Positions 50,471 to 59,443 are shown, counted from the first letter of the stretch. The stretch: DNA of 64,000 nucleotides from Streptomyces plumbidurans (GCF_019857225.1 NZ_JAFJSY010000043.1:43304-107303), one strand, 5' to 3'. Program-made: numbers and translations. The notes: a model not told the origin generated them from the letters alone.

Positions 50471-50515
50471 GGGTGTGCTCGGGCAGTGGCATGACCGCCT
50501 TGCCCGAGCACACCC
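50471..50515. terminator. 15-bp-stem hairpin terminator
   Basis: GGGTGTGCTCGGGCA (50471-50485) pairs perfectly with 50501-50515 over a 15-base loop. It lies between the convergent NIPSNAP gene and EamA exporter gene, as expected for a bidirectional terminator. Confidence 0.75.
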
Positions 50516-50576
50516 GCTCAGCGCCCGGCGGGGTGGCCCGCTATGGCCGCCTCGGCCGCGGACGGGCCCGGATACT

Positions 50577-51494
50577 TCACATCCTCCGGGTCGTCCTGCT
50601 CGGAGCCTGCTGGACGCCGATGGAGAGCAGGACGAAAACAGCGCCGAGGATCTGGAGCCCGCTCAGGTGGTCATGGGCGAGCAGCACAGCCAGCAGTGTG
50701 GCCGTGAGCGGTTCGAGGAGGACTGCGACGATGCCTGCGGCTGCACCTGCGTGATGCAAGCCGGTGAAGTAGCTGGTGTAGGCGACGGCCGTGGGGACCA
50801 GCCCGAGAAACAGCACGGCACCGACTGCGTCCATGTGCGGCGGCAGTCCCATCCCGGACAGCAGACCGGCGGGCAACAGCAGCAAGCCCCCCGTCAGGAA
50901 ACCCAGTCCGGTCGCGGCGTTCCGGTCCATGCCGGGCAGGGGCGCCCGACGGTCCAGCGTGATCACGGCGAACCCCAACGCGGCGAGCAGGGCAAGGCCG
51001 GCCCCCGCGATGCCACTGCCGCCCTCGCTGGTTGGGGAGTTGAGCAGCAGCATCAGCCCGCCGACAGCGATCACGATCGCTGCGACCGCACGAAGCGTGG
51101 GCGGGCGCCGGTCGAGGACGGCGGTGCCGATCGTCACGAGTACAGGGATGGCAACCATGGTGGTCAGGGTCGCCAGGCTCACTGAAGTGGTCTCCACCGC
51201 AGCGAAGTAGGCGGTCTGGTAGGTGGCCATCAGTACGCCGGTGGCAGCCAACCGAGCTGCCGCCGCACGCGTGCGCGGTACCGTCCTGAACCCGCCTGCG
51301 ACGACGGCGTAGAGAGTGATGAAGACACCCCCGAACAGCAGCCGGAAGGCGGCGACCGCAACAGGCTGCATCCCGGTGCGAGAAGCGAGGAGAGAGCCGG
51401 CGAGGCCGCCGGTGCCCCACAGCAGTCCGGCGAGGACCAGGAGGGCGGTGCCCCGTGGAGCTGGGGCAGTAGAGAGTGATGTGCGTGTGAGCAT
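50577..51494 (-). CDS. EamA/DMT-family transporter
   Basis: This 305-aa membrane protein has ten predicted helices in two EamA repeats (ALLVLAGLLWGTGGLAGSLLA ... MVAIPVLVTIGTAVLDRR; and LALLAALGFAVITL ... LLEPLTATLLAVLL). The repeat ends E-P-x-x-A is present (VLLEPLTATL). ATG 51494 begins MLTRTSLST after a GGAG site. Likely exports amino acids or other small metabolites. No regulator is adjacent on the same strand. Confidence 0.9.
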   Translation of the reverse strand: MLTRTSLSTAPAPRGTALLVLAGLLWGTGGLAGSLLASRTGMQPVAVAAFRLLFGGVFITLYAVVAGGFRTVPRTRAAAARLAATGVLMATYQTAYFAAVETTSVSLATLTTMVAIPVLVTIGTAVLDRRPPTLRAVAAIVIAVGGLMLLLNSPTSEGGSGIAGAGLALLAALGFAVITLDRRAPLPGMDRNAATGLGFLTGGLLLLPAGLLSGMGLPPHMDAVGAVLFLGLVPTAVAYTSYFTGLHHAGAAAGIVAVLLEPLTATLLAVLLAHDHLSGLQILGAVFVLLSIGVQQAPSRTTRRM

Positions 51495-51719
51495 GGAAAG
51501 GCTCCGGCTTCGACGTAGATCAAGGGCTTCGTCGGAGCGGGGCATCAGCAGAACATCGGCGGCTTTACGCAACGCCGGACTGGGGCCGCAGCCGTATGCG
51601 TCGGCCAGGCCCTGGCAGCACCCCGCTCAGAAGCGGGGCGGCGGGCAGATGAGCCGGCGAGAATGCATAGTGCACAGCATAGTTGGGGCGACCTTCCGGC
51701 TACCGTGTCTTTTCGGGGA

Positions 51720-52037
51720 TCATGATTGTGTCGGCACATAGGTGCCGGTACGGAGAAGTCCGAGTTCACTCACGCGCAGTCCAAGTGCGAACCGGCTGAC
51801 CACGCTGGTCCTCACCATCATTCGCTGCACGCGCCGTTGGACGGTTCGGTGGCTGAGGGTCAGACGTCTGGCAATGGTCGAATCGGGCAGTCCGTGACCC
51901 ATGAGTTCCAGTATGCGTAGATCAACCAGGTCAAACGCGGCGTCTACGGTCGGAGCACACTCATCGACGTCCCGACCTTCCGGCTCGCGAGTCAACTGCA
52001 TTGAATGACTTCGAAGGGGACGCCCGCCTCCGAACAT
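51720..52037 (-). CDS. small LuxR-type helix-turn-helix protein
   Basis: This 105-aa protein consists almost entirely of a LuxR/GerE helix-turn-helix (DLVDLRILELMGHGLPDSTIARRLTLSHRTVQRRVQRMMVRTSVVSRFALGLRVSELGLL) and a short N-terminal arm, without a receiver. ATG 52037 has AAAGGAG at good spacing. GerE-like orphans of this size can bind DNA directly. The decayed sequence upstream (52107-52250) shares similarity with 58260-58400. Confidence 0.75.
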   Translation of the reverse strand: MFGGGRPLRSHSMQLTREPEGRDVDECAPTVDAAFDLVDLRILELMGHGLPDSTIARRLTLSHRTVQRRVQRMMVRTSVVSRFALGLRVSELGLLRTGTYVPTQS

Positions 52038-52106
52038 GCCTGCTCCTTTGAAGTGGGTGCGTGCTCCTCGGCGCAGGGCCAGAACACCACGTAGTTACGA
52101 CCGACT

Positions 52107-52250
52107 TTAGGAAGCCATCGGCACCCTGGGCCACTACGGAAATGCACTCTGCGGCCTCATCGGGTTTCGGCACGCCCCTCGGCGGCCGCCATGACCGCCC
52201 TGGACTGTGCAGTTCACAACCACGTGAACTCCACAACTGCACATGCGCCA
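52107..52250. other. decayed sequence shared with 58260-58400
   Basis: From 52107 the sequence is similar to that from 58260 over about 70 bases. One frame reads EAIGTLGHYGNALCGLIGFR, against ETIDGLRHYGYALLADIGFR at 58260. Differences often fall at synonymous positions, so both come from a once-coding relative. The end (52206-52243) carries an inverted repeat with 9-base arms TGTGCAGTT and AACTGCACA. Parent family not recognised. Confidence 0.5.
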
Positions 52251-52269
52251 TCGATGGAGTTGGCTTGGC

Positions 52270-53634
52270 CTATTGTGTTGCGGTCGCGCGGATCTGGCGG
52301 ACAGCTGTCGGTACGCTCGCCAAGATCGTGATCGCCAGCGCGACGGCCACGAGGAGCACGAACAAGGGGCCCGCCTGGGCCGGAATCAACGTACCCGTGC
52401 GGACCACGCTGAAGGGGAGCACGGTCACCGCGGTGGCGACGCCTCCGAGAATTGCGGCGATCACGGTGGTGATGAGCGCTTCGGTGCCTACCACTGCCAG
52501 GATCTGGCGACGTGTGGCGCCGGTGAGGACCAGGAGCTTGAAGTCGTGTCCACGGGCCCGGGTTGCTGCGACCAGTGTGTTGCTCGCGGCCACGACGGCG
52601 AATCCGACGATGGCCAGTACGATCAGGTAGTTGACGGTGGCCAAGTGCGGTCCGTCGGTGGCCGGTTGGCTGTCCTCGATGCGCTGCATGGCCAGTGTCC
52701 CGCTGCCGACGCCGATGAGCAGGGTCAACGGGGCGATCAGGCTGCCTTGTTGGCGAGCGCGGGTCTTGAGCGTGCGCCCGGCCAGGCGCATGACCACCGA
52801 ACGGGAACGAGCCAGTCCTCCCCCGCCCGCGGTAGCGGCAGCAGGAGCCAGCAAGGCCAGGCCCACAGCAACCGCAACCCCTGCAGGCCCGGCCGTGCTG
52901 GACAGCAGAGGGCCGTTCTCCTGCGCCAGCGTGCTCATCCCGGTGCCCAGGCCAAGGAGCGTGATGACGCCACCGGTGACAACTTTGGCGCGCGTGAGGG
53001 CCTTTCCGGCGGTGTCGACGCCCGCGCTCGCGGAAAGTGCGGCGACGGGTGGCACCTGACCGGCTCGGCGCCCGGCGAGCATGGCACCTGCGACAGCGGC
53101 TGTGAGAGCGACTCCTGCCCCGACGGTGACGGTGAGCCATCCGTCGTCAAGGGCGGACACCGACTTGACTGCGTGTGCCGCGCTGAGTCTGGACAGCAGC
53201 AGGCGGCCCAGCAGAACGCCCGGTACCAGGCCAGCCAAGGCGGCCGGCAGGGCTGTCGCGATCACTTCGACCAGGGTCAGTATCTGTACCTGTCTCGGGC
53301 TGGCCGCAATGGTCCTCAACAGAGCCGTCTCGCGCTCCCGTTGCCTCACCACAAGCGAGACGGTGGAGACGACACCGAAGGTCACGATCAGCAAGGACCA
53401 GCCGCCGAGAATGGCCGGCAGCCTGATCAGAAGGGTGCGGTCCTTGCCGCTCGCGGCCAGTCCTGTCTCGAGCAGTGCGGCCAGAGCGGTGAGCAGCGCC
53501 GAGCCGATGAGCAGTACCAGGCCGGCGGCAAGTTGTGTGGCGGGCCGGGCGCGCAGGCTTCGTAGAGCCATGAGGAGGAGCGCGTTGGTGGGCCGTGTGT
53601 TGCGAGTCCGTATCGCCGTGGTGGAGGTGGTCAC
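52270..53634 (-). CDS. FtsX/MacB-type ABC transporter permease
   Basis: This is a 454-aa membrane protein with about eight helices in an FtsX-like layout: NALLLMALRSLRARPATQLAAGLVLLIG, then QRERETALLRTIAASPRQVQILTLVE (family motif), two more helices, a middle segment, and a repeat of LVVLAATNT-type/RGHDFKLLVLTGATRRQILAVVGTEALI near the end. It exports or extracts membrane-embedded substrates with the ATPase encoded upstream (ATGA overlap at 53631-53634). TetR-regulated exporters of this type are often antibiotic or lipid related. Confidence 0.9.
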   Translation of the reverse strand: MTTSTTAIRTRNTRPTNALLLMALRSLRARPATQLAAGLVLLIGSALLTALAALLETGLAASGKDRTLLIRLPAILGGWSLLIVTFGVVSTVSLVVRQRERETALLRTIAASPRQVQILTLVEVIATALPAALAGLVPGVLLGRLLLSRLSAAHAVKSVSALDDGWLTVTVGAGVALTAAVAGAMLAGRRAGQVPPVAALSASAGVDTAGKALTRAKVVTGGVITLLGLGTGMSTLAQENGPLLSSTAGPAGVAVAVGLALLAPAAATAGGGGLARSRSVVMRLAGRTLKTRARQQGSLIAPLTLLIGVGSGTLAMQRIEDSQPATDGPHLATVNYLIVLAIVGFAVVAASNTLVAATRARGHDFKLLVLTGATRRQILAVVGTEALITTVIAAILGGVATAVTVLPFSVVRTGTLIPAQAGPLFVLLVAVALAITILASVPTAVRQIRATATQ

Positions 53635-54419
53635 CGGACGCCTTCTCCCAGTCGTGTCATATGGGCCGCCACGGCTTCTGCGCTGGGGCGGGCAAGGGTG
53701 TCGACGATGCGACCGTCAGCCAGGAAGATCACCGAGTCCGCATAGGAGGCGGCATTCGGATCGTGGGTGACCATGACGATGGTCCGCCCGTTCTCCTTCA
53801 CCGCCGAGCGGAGCAGATGGAGCACGTCACGTGCGGCGTTGGTGTCGAGTGCGCCTGTGGGCTCGTCAGCGAAGATCACGGCCGGTTCCGCCAGGACGGC
53901 GCGAGCGAAGGCGACGCGCTGTTGCTGGCCACCCGACAGCTCGCCGGGCAGGTGATCCGCCCGCTCCTCGATCCCGAGCCGAGCGAGGAGGGCGTCGACA
54001 TCACTCCGGCGGGGTCGCCTTCCCGCGAGTTCGAGCGGGAGGGTCACGTTCTGCCGGACGGTCAGGGTCTGCAGCAGATTGAAGGTCTGGAACACGAACC
54101 CGATCCGGTCCCGGCGCAGACGGGTCAGGCCGGCCTCGTCGTACCGGGACAGGTCCTCCCCGTCGATACGCACGGTGCCGGAAGTGGGCTTGTCCAGTCC
54201 GGCGGCGCAGTGGAGCAGGGTGCTCTTGCCCGACCCGGAAGGGCCCATCACAGCGGTGAAGGTGCCGGAGTCGAACGTGAGGGAGACGTCGTCCAGCGCT
54301 CGGATTGCTCCCGCGTCGCGTCCATGAATCTTGGAGACCGAGAGAAGCTCGACGGCGGCCTGCCTGACGGGCACGGTCCTGGCTGACATCCGAGCTGATG
54401 GGTACGGCGTATGCGTCAT
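53631..54419 (-). CDS. MacB/LolD-type ABC transporter ATP-binding protein
   Basis: This is a 262-aa ATPase. Walker A is GPSGSGKSTLL, signature LSGGQQQRVAFARAVL, Walker B AVIFADEPTGALDTN and H-loop MVTHDPNAAS. QTFNLLQTLTVRQNV is the Q loop. The start ATG 54419 is chosen although no Shine-Dalgarno sequence is seen; ATG 54389 is an alternative. It is divergent from the TetR gene at 54561, which likely represses it. Confidence 0.9.
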   Translation of the reverse strand: MTHTPYPSARMSARTVPVRQAAVELLSVSKIHGRDAGAIRALDDVSLTFDSGTFTAVMGPSGSGKSTLLHCAAGLDKPTSGTVRIDGEDLSRYDEAGLTRLRRDRIGFVFQTFNLLQTLTVRQNVTLPLELAGRRPRRSDVDALLARLGIEERADHLPGELSGGQQQRVAFARAVLAEPAVIFADEPTGALDTNAARDVLHLLRSAVKENGRTIVMVTHDPNAASYADSVIFLADGRIVDTLARPSAEAVAAHMTRLGEGVR

Positions 54420-54515
54420 GCGTGCATCGTACGCCGCGATGGAACGAAAGCCAATTCGCCGACTCTTCACATGGTTTGACGGCCGCACTCCCCTATCAAT
54501 CGTTCGGCTGCTATA

Positions 54516-54544
54516 TTTCGTGACAGCTGGAGTGCGTCACGAAA
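54516..54544. promoter_or_regulatory. TetR operator, TTTCGTGAC-N11-GTCACGAAA
   Basis: Nine-base perfect inverted repeat with an 11-base spacer (54516-54524, 54536-54544). It ends 16 bases before the TetR start (54561) and directly abuts the ribosome-binding site. Divergent ABC exporter and TetR genes flank it. Confidence 0.75.
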
Positions 54545-54560
54545 AGAAGCGAGGGACCTT

Positions 54561-55433
54561 ATGCGCTGCGAGGAATGCGGGCAGCCCGTTCATGCCAAGG
54601 GGCGAGGCAGGCCGCCGCGGTACTGCTCGCCGGCCTGTAGATCTCGGGCTTACCGCACGCGTCGCGACGCACAGGTGGGCGACAGCCACGGTGTTGGATC
54701 AGAGAGTCCCGTCGGGCCACCCTCCCCGGCTCGGAGGACGGTCGGCAGCACCCAACGGAGAGGCGAGGCGGCGGAGTCGGCCCTCACCGCGGAAAGCATC
54801 GTGGAGGCGGCCATCAGGATCGCCGACCGCGAAGGGCTCGATGCCCTCTCCATGCGTCGCACCGCGGCAGAGCTGGGCGTGGGGGTGATGTCTCAATATC
54901 GGCATGTGCCGGACAAGGAGGCGTTGATCGACCTGGTGGTCGAGACACTGTTCGCCGCCCATCCACTACCCGCTCACGGGACGGACGACTGGCGAGCCGA
55001 CCTGGAGCTTTCCGCGCGTTGCGAATGGGAGATCTACCGGGCGCACCCGTGGCTCGCACTGATCGTGGCCGGGACCACCCGCCCGCCGCTGGCGGCGTCC
55101 CTGATGGCATACACGGACTGGCGCATGAGTGCGGTCGCTGACCACGGCCTGGCGATTCCGGAGATGCTACAAGTGGCTGTAGCTGTCAGTACGGCGGTGC
55201 AGGGCTGTGCACTGACCCTGGCCCGGGCCACCAGCGCCGCGGAGGACGAGGCATGGCTCGCCTCTCGTCAGACGGCCGTCACCGCTGTGTTCGCGAGCCG
55301 AGATCTGCCGCTCATCTCGCAGTTCGGAGCTGCCGAATTCCAGGCCGTCACGCCGCAGAACATGTTCGAGTTCATGCTGCGCTGCACTTTGGACGGCATC
55401 AAGGTGACGCTGGAGGATCGCCGGGCGCGGTGA
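54561..55433 (+). CDS. TetR-family repressor with N-terminal Cys motif
   Basis: This is a 290-aa TetR protein with an extra N-terminal 60 residues. The start MRCEECGQPVHAKGRGRPPRYCSPACRSRAYRTRRD carries C-x2-C and C-x3-C pairs, a likely zinc knuckle. I recall similar extensions in other Streptomyces TetRs. The helix-turn-helix is LTAESIVEAAIRIADREGLDALSMRRTAAELGVGVMSQYRHVPDKEALIDLVV. The TetR_C-like domain follows. It is divergent from the ABC exporter and should repress it through the dyad at 54516-54544. Confidence 0.88.
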   Translation: MRCEECGQPVHAKGRGRPPRYCSPACRSRAYRTRRDAQVGDSHGVGSESPVGPPSPARRTVGSTQRRGEAAESALTAESIVEAAIRIADREGLDALSMRRTAAELGVGVMSQYRHVPDKEALIDLVVETLFAAHPLPAHGTDDWRADLELSARCEWEIYRAHPWLALIVAGTTRPPLAASLMAYTDWRMSAVADHGLAIPEMLQVAVAVSTAVQGCALTLARATSAAEDEAWLASRQTAVTAVFASRDLPLISQFGAAEFQAVTPQNMFEFMLRCTLDGIKVTLEDRRAR

Positions 55434-55449
55434 CGTGGGCAGTACGCAG

Positions 55450-55884
55450 TCACCCGCATTCGAAGAGGCGACTGGGCACTTCGGCCCAGATCGTCTTGCC
55501 GTCATCGTGCGTCTCGGTCGTGAGACGTCCCCCATATTCGTCAAGCAGGGCTTCCACGATGACTGTTCCACGGCCATTCGTTGCGCACATCGACGGAGCT
55601 CGGCGCCGAAGACGGTCCGCGTGGTTGTCCCGGATGCCGATCCGGACCGCACGATCGTCGAGCCTCACGGTGACCAGGATGCGCGGCGTGTGCTTTCCGG
55701 CATGAGTGACGGCGTTGGTGACCAGCTCGGAGACGATCACACCCAGCATGTAGTGCACCTCACCGTCCTGCGGACATCCCCACTCCAGCAGCGATGCGAC
55801 GACGCGACGCCGGGCGGTGGAAGCCGCGGACGGATGGCTCGGGAGCTCTATGAGACAGCGGGTGGGAAGAAGTGTAGTGCTCAT
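55450..55884 (-). CDS. RsbW/SpoIIE-type ATP-binding protein
   Basis: This 144-aa HATPase_c_2 protein is of the anti-sigma-like type common in Streptomyces. ATG 55884 begins MSTTLLPTRCLIELPSHPSAASTARRRVVASLLEWG. The N-box is VIVSELVTNAVTHAG, and GRGTVIVEALLDEYG covers the G2 region. Such proteins bind ATP and may act as partner-switch kinases or anti-sigma factors, but their partners are rarely known. No sigma factor is adjacent. Confidence 0.85.
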   Translation of the reverse strand: MSTTLLPTRCLIELPSHPSAASTARRRVVASLLEWGCPQDGEVHYMLGVIVSELVTNAVTHAGKHTPRILVTVRLDDRAVRIGIRDNHADRLRRRAPSMCATNGRGTVIVEALLDEYGGRLTTETHDDGKTIWAEVPSRLFECG

Positions 55885-55982
55885 GATGATCTCGCAGTGG
55901 TACTGGACGAGCGTCACACCGTGACACTGAGATCTCTTTTACTCATTCTGAGATATCAGTCCACCATGCGTGGTGCTATTAG

Positions 55983-57413
55983 TCAATTGCGAGCCTTGAG
56001 CGAGGTCATCCAGGTCTCGACCTCGTCGGAGCGGCGCGGCAGTGCTGCTGACAGGATTCGGCAGCCGTTTTCGGTGACCAGGATGTCGTCCTCGATACGG
56101 ACGCCTATGCCTCGGTACTCCTCGGGGACCGTCAGGTCGTCGGGCTGGAAATACAGTCCCGGTTCGACGGTGAAGACCATGCCGGGCACCAGCGTCCCCG
56201 CGACGTGCGATGCGACCCGTGCGGCGGCGCAGTCATGGACGTCCATGCCGAGCATGTGCCCGGTGCCGTGCAGGGTCCAGCGGCGCTGCAGTCCGAGTTC
56301 GACCACACGCTCGGCCGGTCCTTCCAGTACGCCCCACTCGACGAGTTTCCTCGCCAGCACCAGTTGAGCCGCATAGTGAAAGTCCCGGAAGCCGGCACCC
56401 GGTCGTACGGCGGCGATACCGGCCTCCTGCGCCTCGTACACCGCGTCGTAGATCTTCCTCTGAACGGCGCTGTAGCGACCGCTGATCGGGAGGGTGCGGG
56501 TGACGTCGGCGGTGTAGAGGGTGTGGGTCTCCACGCCGGCGTCGAGCAGGAGCAGGTCGCCCGGTACGACGGGGCCGTCGTTGCGGGCCCAGTGCAGGGT
56601 GGAGGTGTGCGAGCCTGCCGCGCAGGTGGAACCGTAGCCGACGTCGTTGCCCTCGACCCGGGCGCGCAGGAAGAAGGTGCCCTCCACATACCGCTCGCTC
56701 GTCACCTGGGCCTTGTCGAGATTCTTCACGACGTCCTCGAAGCCACGCACGGTGGAGTTGACGGCTTTCTGCAGTTCGCCGATCTCGAAGGCGTCCTTGA
56801 CCAGGCGCGCCTCGGAGAGGCAGACGAGCAGCTCTTCGTCACGGCGAGCGGTGGTCCGGTCAGCGACGGCCGCTTCGAGCTGTGTGTCATGACCGCGGAC
56901 GATCCGGACCCGGCCGCTGCTCTCGCGCAGCGTGTCCTGCAGATCGCGTACATCGGCCGTGGGCATGCCGTACATCTGTTCCGCTTCAGCGAGGGAGTGG
57001 CGGGGGCCGACCCACAGTTCACCCTGTTCGTCCAGCCAGAACTCGCCGCTCTCGCGGTCCGAGCGTGGCAGAAGGTAGAGCGTTGCCCTGTGTCCGGTGG
57101 TGTTCGGCGCCAGGACCAGGACTCCCCCTGCGCTCTGATCGCCCGTGAGATACGCGTATTCCGTGGCGGCTCGGAAGGCGTACGCCATGTCATTCGAGCG
57201 CGTCTTCAGACGGCCCGCGGGAACTACCAGCCACTCGCCCGGGAATCGGCGCGACAAGTCGGCGCGGCGGGCGGCAGTCTCGGCGACCTGGGTGATCGGG
57301 GTGACGTCCCGCGCCTCGGGCTTGGCCCAACCGGATCTCATATTCTCGGCCAGTTCATGGGACACGCCAGGGTAAAACCCGTTCTTGCGCAGCTTGATCG
57401 GTTCTTCGGGCAT
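55983..57413 (-). CDS. pepP: Xaa-Pro aminopeptidase (aminopeptidase P, M24B)
   Basis: This is a 476-aa cytoplasmic metallopeptidase that removes N-terminal residues preceding Pro. The pita-bread domain holds the metal ligands: Asp in LLLLDAGVETHTLYTADVTRTLP (two Asp), His in LHGTGHMLGMDVHD, Glu in TVEPGLY and Glu in IRIEDDILVT. The N-terminal domain (ADLSRRFPGEWLVVPAGRLKTRSNDMAYAFRAATEYAYLTG) is that of aminopeptidase P. The same strand also carries a membrane protein and a D-aminopeptidase (DppA-like), which together suggest peptide or peptidoglycan-peptide breakdown. Confidence 0.93.
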   Translation of the reverse strand: MPEEPIKLRKNGFYPGVSHELAENMRSGWAKPEARDVTPITQVAETAARRADLSRRFPGEWLVVPAGRLKTRSNDMAYAFRAATEYAYLTGDQSAGGVLVLAPNTTGHRATLYLLPRSDRESGEFWLDEQGELWVGPRHSLAEAEQMYGMPTADVRDLQDTLRESSGRVRIVRGHDTQLEAAVADRTTARRDEELLVCLSEARLVKDAFEIGELQKAVNSTVRGFEDVVKNLDKAQVTSERYVEGTFFLRARVEGNDVGYGSTCAAGSHTSTLHWARNDGPVVPGDLLLLDAGVETHTLYTADVTRTLPISGRYSAVQRKIYDAVYEAQEAGIAAVRPGAGFRDFHYAAQLVLARKLVEWGVLEGPAERVVELGLQRRWTLHGTGHMLGMDVHDCAAARVASHVAGTLVPGMVFTVEPGLYFQPDDLTVPEEYRGIGVRIEDDILVTENGCRILSAALPRRSDEVETWMTSLKARN

Positions 57414-57467
57414 GAATCCTCCATAGACGTTGTCGCAGCGCTTTGACTGTTGTTTGGTCGGCTGGTG

Positions 57468-58055
57468 TCAGCCGAGGGCAACATGCATGTTGCTGAGTGC
57501 AAGCAGCAGCCCGAAGACATCGACGACCGCAACACCCAGCAGCACAGACCAGGACCACGCGCGGCGCCCGGTCGTGGCGCGGATGAACTGCCGACCGGCC
57601 AGCGCCAGCAGAAGACCCTGAATCAGGAAGCACGGCTCGAAGAGCCCCAGGTCTCTCACCGCCGAGACGTGGTGATCGTGCGCCAGCGTCGTCGCGTCCA
57701 CCCCGACTGCCTTCGGGAAATCGACGGCACCATGCATACCGGCCAGATAAAGACTCTTCGTGACGAAGCCAAAGACTGCATGAGATACACAGATCACGGC
57801 GCCGCCCCAGAGCGGAGCGAGTACTACCCAGCTCGGCATTCGCCTGGCGAAACGGTGGTTGAGGGCGAGCACCCAGGCCGCACCGATCAACATGATCGCG
57901 GATACGACCCAGTTGGCGTTCCGAACCGCGTCGGCGTTCTGCTGTGCCGCCAAGGGCACGCCCCAGGTGCCGCCCACTGCCCAGTACACATGGATTGCCA
58001 TATAGAGGAGGGTGAAGGCGACCGTCAGACGGACCAGCCAGGGCCCCTCCGTCAC
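57468..58055 (-). CDS. membrane protein, DUF3995-like
   Basis: This 195-aa protein has about four membrane helices. GTG 58055 has GGAAAAG upstream. The first helix LTVAFTLLYMAIHVYWAVGGTWGVPLAA resembles the DUF3995 pattern (H/Y-W-A-x-G-G-x-W-x-P). Others follow: WVVSAIMLIGAAWVLALNH, MPSWVVLAPLWGGAVICVSHAVFGFV and WSVLLGVAVVDVFGLLLAL. Function unknown; encoded between the aminopeptidase P and D-aminopeptidase genes. Confidence 0.7.
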   Translation of the reverse strand: MTEGPWLVRLTVAFTLLYMAIHVYWAVGGTWGVPLAAQQNADAVRNANWVVSAIMLIGAAWVLALNHRFARRMPSWVVLAPLWGGAVICVSHAVFGFVTKSLYLAGMHGAVDFPKAVGVDATTLAHDHHVSAVRDLGLFEPCFLIQGLLLALAGRQFIRATTGRRAWSWSVLLGVAVVDVFGLLLALSNMHVALG

Positions 58056-58513
58056 GTCAGCTTTTCCGAGTGCCCGGTCGAGGGGTCTTTTGTCCAATGC
58101 AGCCAAGGGATGCTTCTTTCTACATGAAACAGCCGATGTCCGCGCGCGTGCCCCTCCTTGCGCTGAGCAATGAGGACCGGGGACTGGGAACTGGGGATTC
58201 TGACGCGGGCGGTCACGGGGTGCTGGTCGGCCAAGGCCATCGCAAGAGTCGCTGTCGACATTAGGAAACCATCGATGGCCTGCGCCACTACGGGTATGCA
58301 CTGTTAGCCGACATCGGGTTTCGAGATGCCCACGGTGTCTTGGAGCAGGGCGCGGCAGTGTGCAGATGTCGAACCCATGCGAGTTGTGAACTGCACAGTC
58401 CTATGTCGGCACAAAACAGAGCGTAGCCAACACTGCTGACCCCGAGCGCCGGAATGTTGACGTATTTGCGCCGCAGGGGAGCCTCGGTCGGCCGGGGTGG
58501 TGACAACTCCAGG
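58056..58513. other. intergenic region with decayed fragment
   Basis: 458 bases between the DppA-like and membrane-protein genes. From 58260 to about 58400 the sequence resembles 52107-52250 and one frame reads ETIDGLRHYGYALLADIGFRD. It also carries GTTGTGAACTGCAC at about 58384, the inverse of a block at 52208. No intact gene or clear terminator seen in the rest. Confidence 0.5.
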
Positions 58514-59347
58514 TCAGCAATATGGTGGCTGGTTGGTCAGGGACGCCGCCACCCGCATCCAGACCCCGAACAGCCGATAGAGGTCAGGCAGAGTTCCTTG
58601 TGCCTGAACGGTCCGGGAGTCGGTCGTCGTAACTCCTGGAATTCCCAAGAGAGTCGAGGCCACTGAGGCCGACTGCCAGCGGACCGTGAGGGTGGAGGGG
58701 GCCGTAGCAGCGGCCACTGAAGACCTCGGCGGCGCGGAGAGACGGGCCGCGACTGCCTTCTCGATGGCGGCACGTGCTTCGTCCGTCGGACGCAGTTCAG
58801 CTGCGAACCGGTCGCGCGCGTATTTCACGGCCACTGTGCTCACCGAGGCATCCCATTCCGTCATCTCTGTGCAGGCACAGTCGTCGCCGGTGAGGACCGT
58901 CAAGGCAACACCGATGGCGGCCGCGGTCGCGTGAGCCAGGCCGATCTCACCTACGAGCCGGCCATCCAGCCACATGTCCTCGATCTCGTGGCCCATGAAG
59001 CTGTGGCTCAGCACGCCGAGAGCTCCTGCGCGGGAGTGGTAGCCAACGCAGATCATGGCGTCGTGCTCGGGGGTGAGGCCTTCGAGCATGCCCATGTGCT
59101 TGGGCTTGCCGCGGATGAGGCGTGCGGCCGGATGCAGGGACTCCGGCAGGATGTTGCGCATCGGCCCGTGCGCATCGTTGACGGTGATGTCGGTGGCACC
59201 GGCCGCGACGGCGCCACGTACGGCTGCGTTGACGTCTTCCGCCATCATCAGCCGTCCGCGCTCGTAGTCCCGGCCGCCGGGCTGGACATCCTCGGCGTCG
59301 ACGAGTCCCGTGACGCCTTCCATGTCAGCACTGATGTAGATCCGCAC
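58514..59347 (-). CDS. dppA: M55-family D-aminopeptidase (DppA-like)
   Basis: This 277-aa zinc peptidase should cut D-amino-acid peptides such as D-Ala-D-Ala. The active-site residues of B. subtilis DppA are conserved in place: Asp8 and Glu10 (SADMEGVTG), His60 (NDAHGP), His104 (VGYHSRAG) and the catalytic His115 (LSHSFMG). A Glu at 134 (VGEIGL) completes the site. The last 70 residues are more variable. Its neighbours suggest turnover of cell-wall peptides or uptake-linked peptide use. Confidence 0.92.
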   Translation of the reverse strand: MRIYISADMEGVTGLVDAEDVQPGGRDYERGRLMMAEDVNAAVRGAVAAGATDITVNDAHGPMRNILPESLHPAARLIRGKPKHMGMLEGLTPEHDAMICVGYHSRAGALGVLSHSFMGHEIEDMWLDGRLVGEIGLAHATAAAIGVALTVLTGDDCACTEMTEWDASVSTVAVKYARDRFAAELRPTDEARAAIEKAVAARLSAPPRSSVAAATAPSTLTVRWQSASVASTLLGIPGVTTTDSRTVQAQGTLPDLYRLFGVWMRVAASLTNQPPYC

Positions 59348-59443
59348 TGCGCAGTCTCCTCAATCTTGATCGATTGGGAGACGTGCGCCGCTCTTCCTCC
59401 GGTTCCGACCTCCGGTTCCTTGGCCGACTTGCGGCCGTCTGTC

